DNA of 64,000 nucleotides from Oceanococcus sp051252075. Lineage in GTDB: Bacteria; Pseudomonadota; Gammaproteobacteria; Nevskiales; Oceanococcaceae. The position numbers and the translations under genes were made by a program. Below the pieces are notes generated by a model. It made no database searches. It was not told where the DNA came from and saw only the letters and a list, made by a program, of their open reading frames with translations. Where the stretch lies: NCBI GenBank assembly GCA_051252075.1, contig JBPOFU010000003.1, positions 62,001 to 126,000 on the forward strand, written 5' to 3'. Each line of letters begins with the position of its first letter. Positions within the stretch are counted from its first letter, which is position 1. Shown piece by piece: positions 7,546 through 15,501 of the stretch.

Positions 7546-8875
7546 GATCGAAAAAGTTACCAGTGTGATGTTGATGTTGATAGCTCTGCCTGTGTTTGGC
7601 GAAGCTCAGTTGGACATGGATGCGCGTTATTTCCCCAGCTCTGAGGCGGCGGGCGACTCCAATATACCGTCCTTGGCCGCTCAATTTGAGTTGCATCCTT
7701 ACGCCCGCGAAGGGCAATGGCGCCACGCCTTGGATTTGGTCGCGTTCGGGCGTTATCGCGAGCAGGATGCGCATGCGGATATGCGCGAGTTGATATATAG
7801 CCTGTCCTCCCGCGATTACGAACTGCGCGCGGGTATGGGCCGGGTGTTTTGGGGGGTGACTGAAGGTGCGCACTGGGTCGATATCGTCAACCAAGAGGAT
7901 TGGTTGGAAGATTTGGATGGCGAAGACAAATTAGGCCAAGCCATGCTTAGCGCAGCCTGGACCGCGGATTGGGGGATTTGGCGCGCCTATGTCCTACCGA
8001 GATTTCGTGACCGTAAATTTCCGAAATATGTACGTGACGCACTTCCTTTTGCAGTGGCCGATAAATCGACTCAATACGAGTCCAGCCAAGCGAAGCAGCA
8101 TATGGACTTGGCTTTTCGCTGGAAGCATTACTTTGGTCCTTTCGATGTCGCTTTGTCATGGTTTCGTGGCACCGCGCGTGAACCGCGCAACGTGCCCTGT
8201 GCGCGACAAGGTTCTGGTCGGCCCGGCACTGCCGACGGCCCCAATTGCGACTTGGAAAGCGCTTTTGTAGCGCCAGAAAGCAATGCTGTCACCGATTTGC
8301 TAGTGGATTTGGGGGCGGCCGTTGGGCTAACTCCCAGCCGCCAAGCAAGGGAGGATGAATTTATTCAAGCGGCCTTGGCGGATGTCGACTTGGTTCCTCA
8401 CTACGATCAGATCGAGCAAGTCGGTATGGAGCTGCAGTGGGTGCAGGGTGGTTGGGCCTGGAAGTTTGAGGGGCGCCGACGCCAGCAGCGCGATGATTAT
8501 CAAATCGCACTCGCCGCCGGTTTTGAATACACCCACGGCACACCGTTTGGCTGGCCGGCGGATTTTGGTTATTTGATGGAATATTTGCGTGACGACCGTG
8601 ATGCCGCGGCAAGTTTTGTATTGCTGGATGAGGACGTTTTACTTGGGTTTCGTGCCAGTTTCAGTGATGTCGCCAGTACCCAGTTTCTGGGCGGGGTGAT
8701 TCTGGACCTGGATGGTGAGGGGCGTTTGTACAGCTTTGAAGGCAGTCGACGCTTAGGCGAGAACTACCGTATTGCGCTAGATATGCGGGTCTACAGCGCG
8801 CTGCCGCGTAACGCTGCGGCAGCGCTGCTTGGCGACTTGGACCACTGGCGACTCAGTTTAAGCCGCTATTTTTAG
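7544..8875 (+). CDS. predicted exported beta-rich protein, probably outer-membrane barrel
   Basis: I do not recognise a named family. The protein of 443 residues starts with a hydrophobic stretch that ends VFGEAQ, fitting signal peptidase I cleavage near residue 21. The rest has alternating aromatic/polar strands (WRHALDLVAFGRY, YELRAGMGRVFW, MDLAFRWKHYFGPFDVALSWF) and ends ...HWRLSLSRYF with a terminal Phe, the typical C-terminal signature of outer-membrane beta-barrels. ATG at 7544 overlaps the rlmJ start on the other strand; ATG at 7568 would also give a shortened signal. No good ribosome-binding site is visible. It stands as a single gene, convergent with the thiolase. Confidence 0.7.
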   Translation: MIEKVTSVMLMLIALPVFGEAQLDMDARYFPSSEAAGDSNIPSLAAQFELHPYAREGQWRHALDLVAFGRYREQDAHADMRELIYSLSSRDYELRAGMGRVFWGVTEGAHWVDIVNQEDWLEDLDGEDKLGQAMLSAAWTADWGIWRAYVLPRFRDRKFPKYVRDALPFAVADKSTQYESSQAKQHMDLAFRWKHYFGPFDVALSWFRGTAREPRNVPCARQGSGRPGTADGPNCDLESAFVAPESNAVTDLLVDLGAAVGLTPSRQAREDEFIQAALADVDLVPHYDQIEQVGMELQWVQGGWAWKFEGRRRQQRDDYQIALAAGFEYTHGTPFGWPADFGYLMEYLRDDRDAAASFVLLDEDVLLGFRASFSDVASTQFLGGVILDLDGEGRLYSFEGSRRLGENYRIALDMRVYSALPRNAAAALLGDLDHWRLSLSRYF

Positions 8876-8901
8876 CTCAACAGTGAGCGTCTAAACGATA
8901 T

Positions 8902-10086
8902 TTAGGCCAGCTCAAAAGCCATCGCCGTGGCTTCACCACCACCTATGCACAATGCGGCTACGCCACGTTTTTTGCCGTGGATTTTGAGGGCGTTGAGCAA
9001 GCTTACGATGATGCGTGCACCGGAGGCGCCAATCGGGTGGCCCAGCGCGCAGGCCCCGCCGTGTACGTTGACTGCAGCATGCGGTAATTCCAGGTCGTGC
9101 ATTGCGGCCATCGTCACAATGGCAAACGCTTCATTGATTTCCCACAAATCTACATCGCTGGTTTGCCAGCCGGTTTTGCTTAACAGCTTGCGGATGGCGG
9201 CCACTGGTGCGGTGGTAAATAGCGCAGGTTCTTGAGCGTGGCTTGCATGGCCGAGTATGCGCGCGATGGGCTGCAGGCCACGTTGCTGCGCTTGCGACTC
9301 GCGCATCATGAGTAAGGCTGCTGCACCGTCGGAAATGGAGCTGGAATTGGCTGCAGTGACGGTGCCATCGGCGCGAAACACCGGGCGCAATTGAGGAATT
9401 TTCTCCGGCATGGCTTTGCGCGGTTGTTCATCGCAGCTCACCTCGACAGTGCCCTTGCGGTTTTTGATGCTGACCGAACAAATTTCTTTTGCAAAATGCC
9501 CTTGCGCTTCGGCGTCTTTTGCCCGCTGCAATGAGGCGAGGGCGAATGCGTCCTGCGCTTCGCGGCTAAAGCTATAGTCATCGGCGGTGCATTGGGCGAA
9601 CACACCCATGGCTCTGCCTTTGTCATAGGCGTCTTCTAGACCATCCAGAAACATATGGTCTTTAATTTCGCCGTGGCCTAGCCGATATCCGCCACGCGCC
9701 TTGTTCAGCAGATAAGGTGCATTGGTCATCGATTCCATGCCGCCGGCAATCATCACCTGCGCGCTGTCGGCCAACAGCAAATCATGCGCGAGCATGGCGG
9801 CCTTCATGCCCGACCCACACATTTTGTTGATGGTGGTACAGGTGGTGCTGAGAGGGAGCTGTGCGCCGAGTGCCGCCTGTCGCGCCGGAGCTTGGCCTTG
9901 GCCTGCACTCAGCACGTTACCCATGATGACTTCCTCAATCATCGCCGCATCGGCCCCAGCGCGTTCTATAGCGGCTTGTATGGCGAACGCACCGAGCTCT
10001 GCGGCGTTGAGTTGGGATAGCTCGCCTTGTAGGCCTCCCATGGGAGTGCGTGCAGCACCAACGATAACGATGGGGTCTTGAGACAT
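8902..10086 (-). CDS. acetyl-CoA C-acyltransferase (thiolase)
   Basis: Thiolases cleave 3-ketoacyl-CoA or condense acetyl-CoA units. The 394-residue protein carries the three catalytic residues: Cys90 in NKMCGSGMKA, His350 in LGHPIGASGAR and Cys380 in LCIGGGEATA. GGMESMTNAPY is also typical of the biosynthetic/acetyl-CoA acetyltransferase branch. It is the last gene of a five-gene run and follows the SDR dehydrogenase by 11 bases; a 3-hydroxyacyl-CoA dehydrogenase-like SDR next to a thiolase suggests the last two steps of short or branched acyl-CoA breakdown, for example in isoleucine degradation. The exact chain-length preference cannot be read from the sequence. Confidence 0.92.
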   Translation of the reverse strand: MSQDPIVIVGAARTPMGGLQGELSQLNAAELGAFAIQAAIERAGADAAMIEEVIMGNVLSAGQGQAPARQAALGAQLPLSTTCTTINKMCGSGMKAAMLAHDLLLADSAQVMIAGGMESMTNAPYLLNKARGGYRLGHGEIKDHMFLDGLEDAYDKGRAMGVFAQCTADDYSFSREAQDAFALASLQRAKDAEAQGHFAKEICSVSIKNRKGTVEVSCDEQPRKAMPEKIPQLRPVFRADGTVTAANSSSISDGAAALLMMRESQAQQRGLQPIARILGHASHAQEPALFTTAPVAAIRKLLSKTGWQTSDVDLWEINEAFAIVTMAAMHDLELPHAAVNVHGGACALGHPIGASGARIIVSLLNALKIHGKKRGVAALCIGGGEATAMAFELA

Positions 10087-10097
10087 GCGGCGCTCCC

Positions 10098-10859
10098 TTA
10101 TTTGGCAGTCATGCGGATGGCGCCATCCAGGCGGATGGTTTCGCCATTGAGCATGGTGTTTTCAAATATTTGCTGCGCGAGTTGTGCATATTCGTCCGGC
10201 TCCCCTAGGCGAGAAGGGAAAGGGACCTGCATGCCCAGAGATTGTTGCGCTTCTTCCGGCAGGCTTTCTAGCAGTGGGGTTTTGAACAAGCCAGGAGCAA
10301 TGGTCATCACGCGTATGCCGGAACGAGCGAATTCACGCGCCAAGGGCAAGGTCATGCCGACCAAGCCGGCTTTAGACGCGGCGTAGGCGGGCTGGCCAAT
10401 TTGGCCATCATAGGCGGCGACAGAAGCGGTATTGATAATGACACCGCGTTCTCCTTTGTCGTTAGGAGCGGCTTGCATCATGGCGTGAGCGGCCAAGCGA
10501 ATCATGTTGAAGCTGCCGTTGAGATTCACGCTGATGATTTTTTCAAAGGCTGCCATCGCCAAGGGGCCATCACGACCAACCGCTTTGGCCGGTGTGCCTA
10601 TGCCGGCGCAATTGACCAAGCCGGTAATTTTTCCGAACTTCTCAAGTGCCGCGTCGATCACTGCTTGGCCATCATCTGGGCTGGAGACATTGCAGCGCAC
10701 GAAGCTGCCACTAAGCTCTGCCGCCAGGCTTTCACCGGCATCGACATTCAGGTCCGCGAGTACAACTTTTGCCCCTGCTGCGGCCAAGCGCCTTGCGGTA
10801 GCAGCTCCTAGGCCAGATGCCCCGCCGGTAATGATGATGACGCTGTCAGATAAGTTCAT
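10098..10859 (-). CDS. SDR dehydrogenase, 3-hydroxyacyl-CoA dehydrogenase type 2-like
   Basis: A short-chain dehydrogenase/reductase of 253 residues. The NAD(P)-binding motif TGGASGLG is at 11-18, Ser146 and the catalytic pair Tyr159/Lys163 (YAASK) are present, and Asp36 after strand 2 suggests NAD as cofactor. The blocks GTPAKAVGRDGPL and VASVAAYDGQIGQPAY-like sequence resemble the HSD17B10/HADH2 branch that oxidises 2-methyl-3-hydroxybutyryl-CoA. The start used here has the ribosome-binding site GAGGA; a longer frame extends upstream into the end of nth and is judged spurious. It sits 14 bases behind nth and 11 bases before the thiolase. Confidence 0.88.
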   Translation of the reverse strand: MNLSDSVIIITGGASGLGAATARRLAAAGAKVVLADLNVDAGESLAAELSGSFVRCNVSSPDDGQAVIDAALEKFGKITGLVNCAGIGTPAKAVGRDGPLAMAAFEKIISVNLNGSFNMIRLAAHAMMQAAPNDKGERGVIINTASVAAYDGQIGQPAYAASKAGLVGMTLPLAREFARSGIRVMTIAPGLFKTPLLESLPEEAQQSLGMQVPFPSRLGEPDEYAQLAQQIFENTMLNGETIRLDGAIRMTAK

Positions 10860-10873
10860 GTGGTGTCCTCGTT

Positions 10874-11524
10874 TTAGTCTTTGTCTAAGGTGGTTTTGGC
10901 TTTGTATTGGCACAGATGGGCAATGTCACATTCTGGGCAATCCGGTTTGCGTGCCTTGCACACATAGCGACCATGCAGAATCAGCCAATGGTGCGCATGC
11001 ACCAAGTATTGTTTTGGTATGCGCTTGAGCAAACCCTTTTCGACCTCTAGGGGTGTTTTCCCAGGAGCAATGCCGGTCCGGTTTCCCAAACGGAAAAGAT
11101 GCGTGTCCACTGCCATGGTGGGTTCGCCAAAAGCAACATTGAGCACCACATTGGCGGTTTTTCGGCCGACGCCGGGCAGGGCTTCCAACGAGGCGCGGTC
11201 GTGTGGCACTTCGCCCTTGTGTTTTTCCAGCAGCATCCCGGCAGCAGCAACAACATTTTTCGCTTTGGAATTGAACAAGCCTATGGTGCGGATATAAGGG
11301 GTGATGCCTTCAACACCTAGATCCCATATCTGTTGCGGTGTGTTGGCCACAGGAAAGAGCTTATCGGTGGCCTTATTGACCCCGATATCGGTGGCTTGCG
11401 CCGACAAGGTGACAGCCACCAACAATTCGTAGGCGTCGCTGTAGTTCAGCTCAGTTTCGGGCTCAGGGTTGGCCTGCTGAAAGATGGCAAAGATCTGTTC
11501 GACCTTGGCGCGGCTTAGCGGCAT
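10874..11524 (-). CDS. nth: endonuclease III
   Basis: Nth is a DNA glycosylase/AP lyase that removes oxidised pyrimidines in base-excision repair. The helix-hairpin-helix motif LPGVGRKTANVVL with the catalytic Lys and the downstream catalytic Asp (TMAVDTHLFR) are present. Four cysteines near the C-terminus in the spacing C-x6-C-x2-C-x5-C (CKARKPDC, PEC, AHLC) bind the [4Fe-4S] cluster. The length of 216 residues is normal. Unusually, it lies between a kinase gene (7-base gap) and an acyl-CoA dehydrogenase-like SDR gene in one tight run, instead of next to rnf genes as in many Gammaproteobacteria. Confidence 0.96.
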   Translation of the reverse strand: MPLSRAKVEQIFAIFQQANPEPETELNYSDAYELLVAVTLSAQATDIGVNKATDKLFPVANTPQQIWDLGVEGITPYIRTIGLFNSKAKNVVAAAGMLLEKHKGEVPHDRASLEALPGVGRKTANVVLNVAFGEPTMAVDTHLFRLGNRTGIAPGKTPLEVEKGLLKRIPKQYLVHAHHWLILHGRYVCKARKPDCPECDIAHLCQYKAKTTLDKD

Positions 11525-11531
11525 GGCAGTT

Positions 11532-12866
11532 TTACTGTGAAGCGGATAGCTTGGCGCTGGTAATCGACAAGCGGTAGATCAGGTTTTCGCAAAACACCCG
11601 GTAGTACCGCAGCTGTACCTCATCTGAAACTTGGTCCATGGCTGCCGCATTGATTTTTAGCGCCAGAACTTCGCTTTCTGCGCGTACCGTAGCGGTACGA
11701 CGGGTCGCCGTTAAAAATGCAATCTCGCCAAATACATCGCCTTTGCCCAGCGTCATCATACTTTTCCCACTCTTGGATACGCTGACGCTCCCCACTACGA
11801 CTATATAAAAAGCATTGTCTATATCGCCTTCTTTAATGATGACTTCACCGGAACGAAAGCTGAGCATGGAACTGGCGCTCATGAACTCATCGATTTCGTG
11901 ATCTTCGAAGTCATCGAAGAAGCGTAAGCGGCGCAGTGAGTCGCGACTCTCTGCCCGGCTGATTTGTTTTTCCTGTTGGCTTAGCCGGGTATTGATACGG
12001 GTCAATTCCACCGCCAGATCTTGTCCGCTTTGGTAGCGTGTGGTCGGATCTTTACTCAATAAGCGTTCGACAACGGCGCAAACTTCGTCTGGCAATTCCG
12101 GATGTTTCGTGCGTAAGTTGGGTGCCGGTAGATTTTTTACCATTTCTAGTAGGCGGCGTATGTCTTGCGCGACAAATGGCGGCTCGCCACACAGTAGGTA
12201 ATACATTACCGCGCCCAAGGAATACAGATCAGAGCTGGGCCCCATATTGTTGCGCCGCACTTGCTCCGGGGACATGAAGGCCGGCGAGCCCACTACGGTT
12301 TCTGGTTTTAGAGTGTCACCTTGCAGCATTTCCGCAATGGAAAAGTCCATGATTTTTGCAGTGGAGCCGTCTTCCGACATCATGATGTTGCCGGGTTTGA
12401 TGTCCCGGTGCAGCACCCCACGTTTGTGCGAGTAGTCTAGTGCTTTGGCGCATTTGAAAATGACATCAACGACTTGGTTGATGGGCATTTGTGGATGCTT
12501 TTGGATGTACTCCGCCAGCGTGCAGCCTTTGATGTATTCCATCACGATGTAGCTGATGCTGTCATCAACCCCAGCGTCAAAAACCGACACTATATGCGGG
12601 TGGTGCAACATGCCTGCGGCGTGCGCTTCAGCAAAAAACTCTCGGTTTTGCTGCATGGATTCTGCAGGGTCGAGCGGAGTATCGCTCAGGGCCAACTTAA
12701 TCGCGACATCGCGGGCAACAAAAGGGTCGTAGGCTTTGTAAACCACGCCACAAGTGCCGCGACCAATTTCCTCTTGCAGCAGATATTTACCCAGTTGTTC
12801 TGGTATGTCACTGCTTTTCGGAATCTCTGGCGCTTTACTGCGTTGTGTTTTCGATTCTTCCGCCAT
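11532..12866 (-). CDS. Ser/Thr protein kinase fused to cyclic-nucleotide-binding domain
   Basis: This cytoplasmic protein of 444 residues joins a eukaryotic-type kinase domain (about 27-290) to a CRP-like cNMP-binding domain (about 316-410). The kinase has the glycine loop GRGTCG (35-40), Lys57 in VAIK, and HRDIKPGN with Asp155. The metal-binding DFG motif reads DFS (174-176), and the activation segment ends GSPAFMSPEQ. The second domain has FGEIAFLTATRRTATVRA, which resembles the phosphate-binding cassette with its Arg, so ligand binding is plausible. No membrane segment is seen. A longer frame reaches into the preceding hydrolase gene; the start used here lies 22 bases behind that gene's stop. 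Substrates are unknown. Confidence 0.9.
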   Translation of the reverse strand: MAEESKTQRSKAPEIPKSSDIPEQLGKYLLQEEIGRGTCGVVYKAYDPFVARDVAIKLALSDTPLDPAESMQQNREFFAEAHAAGMLHHPHIVSVFDAGVDDSISYIVMEYIKGCTLAEYIQKHPQMPINQVVDVIFKCAKALDYSHKRGVLHRDIKPGNIMMSEDGSTAKIMDFSIAEMLQGDTLKPETVVGSPAFMSPEQVRRNNMGPSSDLYSLGAVMYYLLCGEPPFVAQDIRRLLEMVKNLPAPNLRTKHPELPDEVCAVVERLLSKDPTTRYQSGQDLAVELTRINTRLSQQEKQISRAESRDSLRRLRFFDDFEDHEIDEFMSASSMLSFRSGEVIIKEGDIDNAFYIVVVGSVSVSKSGKSMMTLGKGDVFGEIAFLTATRRTATVRAESEVLALKINAAAMDQVSDEVQLRYYRVFCENLIYRLSITSAKLSASQ

Positions 12867-12888
12867 GCCGCTGCGATCGCCCTCGCTT

Positions 12889-13824
12889 CTATTGTCTGAG
12901 CTTAATGTAGGCACCGGCCATTGCGATGGCACGTTGCGCTTCTGGAACAAGATCAGGTGAAAGTTGGAAATCATGTCCGAGGTCGGCAAAAACCTCGAGT
13001 TTGGAGTCTACACCAGCGTCCTTGGCTAGCGCGTGAATACGTCGTGCGTCGTCCAGCAACAGATCGTGTGCAGCGGCTTGAATCAACACAGGCGGCAGGC
13101 CGGTTAAATCTGCATGCATCGGTGAAATGGAGGGATCATCGGCGGGCGTTTCGGCCGCGTAATACTCATTATTTACCGCCAGCCACTCTTTAGTCAGCAA
13201 GGGTTCTACGTGTCGATTGCGGTTCATGCTTTCGCCCGACAATGTGAGATCGGTCAGTGGACAGAACAGCACGGCGCAGGCTGGAGTTGGGATTTGCGTG
13301 TCGCGCAGTTGCAGCATCAATGTCAGGCTTAGGCATGCCCCTGCTGAATCGCCAACAACGGCCAAGTGTTCCGCAGCGTAGGTTTCCAGTAATTCCTCGT
13401 AGGCTAATCTGGCGTCATCAGCCGCAGCAGGAAACGGATGCTCTGGTGCTAGCCGGTAATCCAATGAAAATACTGTGCAGCCGCAGGCTTTGGCCAAGTA
13501 GGCAGTTATGACTTGATAGGCACGCGGACTACCGACTACAAAACCACCACCATGCAAATACAAAATGGCGCGTTTGCTGTCCGAATTCGCTGGCGTGAAT
13601 TTGAGCGCCGAGCGGCCGCCGAGTAAGGTTTCCTCTAGCGTGACGCCCTTGGGCATAAACTGTAGCCGGGCAAAGTTTTCCACAGCGCGCCGTTGACTTT
13701 CTGGCGGGTGCTGGTGGTTGAGTTTTGGGCGCAACAGCCGGCGCAGGGCCATAGCGCTCATGCGCGATCGCAGACTCGTCAAAATGGGGCTACTCAAGAA
13801 TCCAGGGCGGGCATGGTAACTCAC
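12889..13824 (-). CDS. alpha/beta hydrolase, hormone-sensitive-lipase type esterase
   Basis: The protein of 311 residues has the features of the bacterial HSL (family IV) esterases: oxyanion motif HGGGF, the nucleophile motif GDSAG, an acidic residue in AAHDLLLDDA and the final His in LGHDFQL. DYRLAPEHPFPAA between them is also diagnostic. Such enzymes hydrolyse short-chain acyl esters. No signal peptide is evident, so it is probably cytoplasmic. The frame starts with GTG preceded by AACAGG; an ATG 21 codons further on is an alternative. It is the first gene of the five-gene minus-strand run and is divergent from the aminotransferase gene 40 bases away. Confidence 0.9.
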   Translation of the reverse strand: MSYHARPGFLSSPILTSLRSRMSAMALRRLLRPKLNHQHPPESQRRAVENFARLQFMPKGVTLEETLLGGRSALKFTPANSDSKRAILYLHGGGFVVGSPRAYQVITAYLAKACGCTVFSLDYRLAPEHPFPAAADDARLAYEELLETYAAEHLAVVGDSAGACLSLTLMLQLRDTQIPTPACAVLFCPLTDLTLSGESMNRNRHVEPLLTKEWLAVNNEYYAAETPADDPSISPMHADLTGLPPVLIQAAAHDLLLDDARRIHALAKDAGVDSKLEVFADLGHDFQLSPDLVPEAQRAIAMAGAYIKLRQ

Positions 13825-13864
13825 CTGTTAGAATCACCGCCCGTTTTTTCTTGCAAGCCGCCTT

Positions 13865-15025
13865 ATGTTTCAAGCTCCGCAACGTTATCTTATGGGTCCG
13901 GGTCCAGGCCCGGTCAGTCAGCGCGTATTGGATGCCTCTGCCCAGCCCACCATCGGGCATTTGGATCCGGCCTTCATCGAATTGATGAATGACGTACAAG
14001 GCCAGTTGCGTCAGGTCTTTCGTACTGAAAATGCTTTTAGCATGCCGTTTTCCGCGCCAGCTACCGGTGCGATGGAAGCGTGTTTAATCAATGTGCTCGA
14101 GCCGGGAGACCGCGTATTGGTTTGTCAAAATGGCGTGTTTGGCGTGCGTTTGGCGGAAATGGCGCGGCGTTGTGGCGCTGAAGTTGATGTATTGGAGTTC
14201 CCCTGGGGGCGCGCAGTTGACCCTCAGCAATTGGCTGACAAGTTGGCGGCAAGCACCGCCTTTAAGTTGGTCTGTTGGGTGCAGGCGGAAACTTCAACCG
14301 GGGTTTTGAGCGACAGCCAAGCTTTGGCTGAAGTCGTGCATCCGACCGGCGCATTGACCTTAGTGGATTGTGTGACCGCCATCGGTGGTTGTCCGATAGA
14401 AGTGGACGCTTGGGGGCTGGACATGGTTTATGCCGGTAGCCAAAAGTGCTTAAGCGCACCTCCAGGCATAGCGCCTATCACCATAGGTGAGCGCGCTATG
14501 GACGCGTTGCGTAAACGCAAAACGCCCGTTCAAAGCTGGTTTATGGATTTCAATTTGCTTGGCGGTTATTGGGCCGGCGCCGGTAAGCGTGCCTATCACC
14601 ACACCGCGCCGGTGAACGCCATCTACGGTCTGCATGAATCTCTCAGCATAGTGTTGGAAGAAGGCTTGGAAAATGCGTGGGCTCGCCATCGCCAGGTCAA
14701 CGCGGCTCTGGTCTCTGGGCTGGCCGTGTTGGGCATAGCGCCGATCCCACCGCTGGCAGAGCGCTTGCCGCCGCTGACTACTGTGGGTATTCCAGAAGGT
14801 ATAGATGATGCGAAATTCCGCAGTTATCTGCTGAGTGCGCACAATCTTGAAATTGGAGCCGGATTGGGTGCGTTTGCAGGAAATGCTTGGCGTATCGGAC
14901 TTATGGGAAGCGGGTGCACGCTAGAAGCTGTCGAGCGCTGTGTAGCCGCCATTGCTGCTGGAATGCAACAGCTTGGTCATGAAGTCGATGCGGAAGCTGC
15001 TTTAGCCGCGGCACGCGCAGCCTAA
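13865..15025 (+). CDS. alanine-glyoxylate / serine-pyruvate aminotransferase family
   Basis: A class V PLP-dependent aminotransferase of 386 residues. The N-terminal GPGPGPVSQRVL, the phosphate-binding region SAPATGAMEA and the Schiff-base lysine Lys194 in AGSQKCLSAPPG are characteristic of the AGXT/SPT family, which uses glyoxylate or pyruvate as amino acceptor. WAETSTG-like sequence (here VQAETSTGV) and VDCVTAIGG are family motifs too. The short spacing of 40 bases to the divergent hydrolase means both promoters overlap. A strong inverted repeat follows the gene. The actual amino donor cannot be read from the sequence. Confidence 0.92.
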   Translation: MFQAPQRYLMGPGPGPVSQRVLDASAQPTIGHLDPAFIELMNDVQGQLRQVFRTENAFSMPFSAPATGAMEACLINVLEPGDRVLVCQNGVFGVRLAEMARRCGAEVDVLEFPWGRAVDPQQLADKLAASTAFKLVCWVQAETSTGVLSDSQALAEVVHPTGALTLVDCVTAIGGCPIEVDAWGLDMVYAGSQKCLSAPPGIAPITIGERAMDALRKRKTPVQSWFMDFNLLGGYWAGAGKRAYHHTAPVNAIYGLHESLSIVLEEGLENAWARHRQVNAALVSGLAVLGIAPIPPLAERLPPLTTVGIPEGIDDAKFRSYLLSAHNLEIGAGLGAFAGNAWRIGLMGSGCTLEAVERCVAAIAAGMQQLGHEVDAEAALAAARAA

Positions 15026-15029
15026 AGCA

Positions 15030-15056
15030 GTAAGGCGCGCCAATAGCGCGCCTTAC
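15030..15056. terminator. bidirectional hairpin terminator
   Basis: GTAAGGCGCGC and GCGCGCCTTAC form a perfect 11-bp stem with the five-base loop CAATA, exactly between the ends of two convergent genes. T-rich sequence is only moderate on the plus side, so efficiency is uncertain. Confidence 0.75.
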
Positions 15057-15470
15057 CTATAGCTTTTGTAGCTGTTCGCGGCTGCGTTGTAATAACGTAG
15101 TCAGCACATTTGCTGCGTATTGTTGTGCCGGATGTGCACCCCAAACTGGGGCCGGCCACGCGACATCGCTTGTGTATCGAGCGATATGATGAATATGGAG
15201 CTGAGGCTCCACGTTGCCGAGCGCGGCAATGTTCAATTTGTCTGCTTGCAGGTCTTGCAGCAAATAGTTGGATAAAAAGCGGCTTTCAAGGCGGTATTGA
15301 GCATCCTCTTCAATGCTGAGTTCGCTCAACTCACGTAGGCCCGCGCGACGTGGCACCAGTATGAACCACGGGTAATGAGCGTCACGCATCAATAAGACTT
15401 GGCACAGTGGCCAGTCCAAAACGTGGTCACAATCGTTGGCAAGGCGTTGCGCCAGTTGGAACTCAGGCAA
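15057..15470 (-). CDS. HIT family protein
   Basis: A histidine-triad nucleotide-binding protein of 137 residues. The core motif reads QLHIHHIARY (His92, His94, His95), a variant pattern common to a proteobacterial HIT subgroup, followed by AWPAPVWGAHPAQQY. HIT proteins hydrolyse nucleoside phosphoramidates or dinucleoside polyphosphates, but the substrate of this subgroup is not known. The frame begins with TTG; an in-frame stop lies four codons upstream and AGGA is suitably placed before TTG, so this start is well supported. It is divergent from the AmpE-like gene with a gap of 31 bases. Confidence 0.88.
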   Translation of the reverse strand: MPEFQLAQRLANDCDHVLDWPLCQVLLMRDAHYPWFILVPRRAGLRELSELSIEEDAQYRLESRFLSNYLLQDLQADKLNIAALGNVEPQLHIHHIARYTSDVAWPAPVWGAHPAQQYAANVLTTLLQRSREQLQKL

Positions 15471-15501
15471 TTGATTTTCCTAGTCGGTTACACTGCGCAT
15501 T

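Noticed and set aside
7388..7894. A 168-codon minus-strand frame across the rlmJ start
   Set aside because: It covers two well-supported genes in other frames and has no ribosome-binding site or recognisable motif.
12867..12989. Kinase start at the upstream ATG overlapping the esterase gene
   Set aside because: It would overlap the hydrolase gene by about 100 bases and adds a low-complexity segment; the start 22 bases after that gene fits better.
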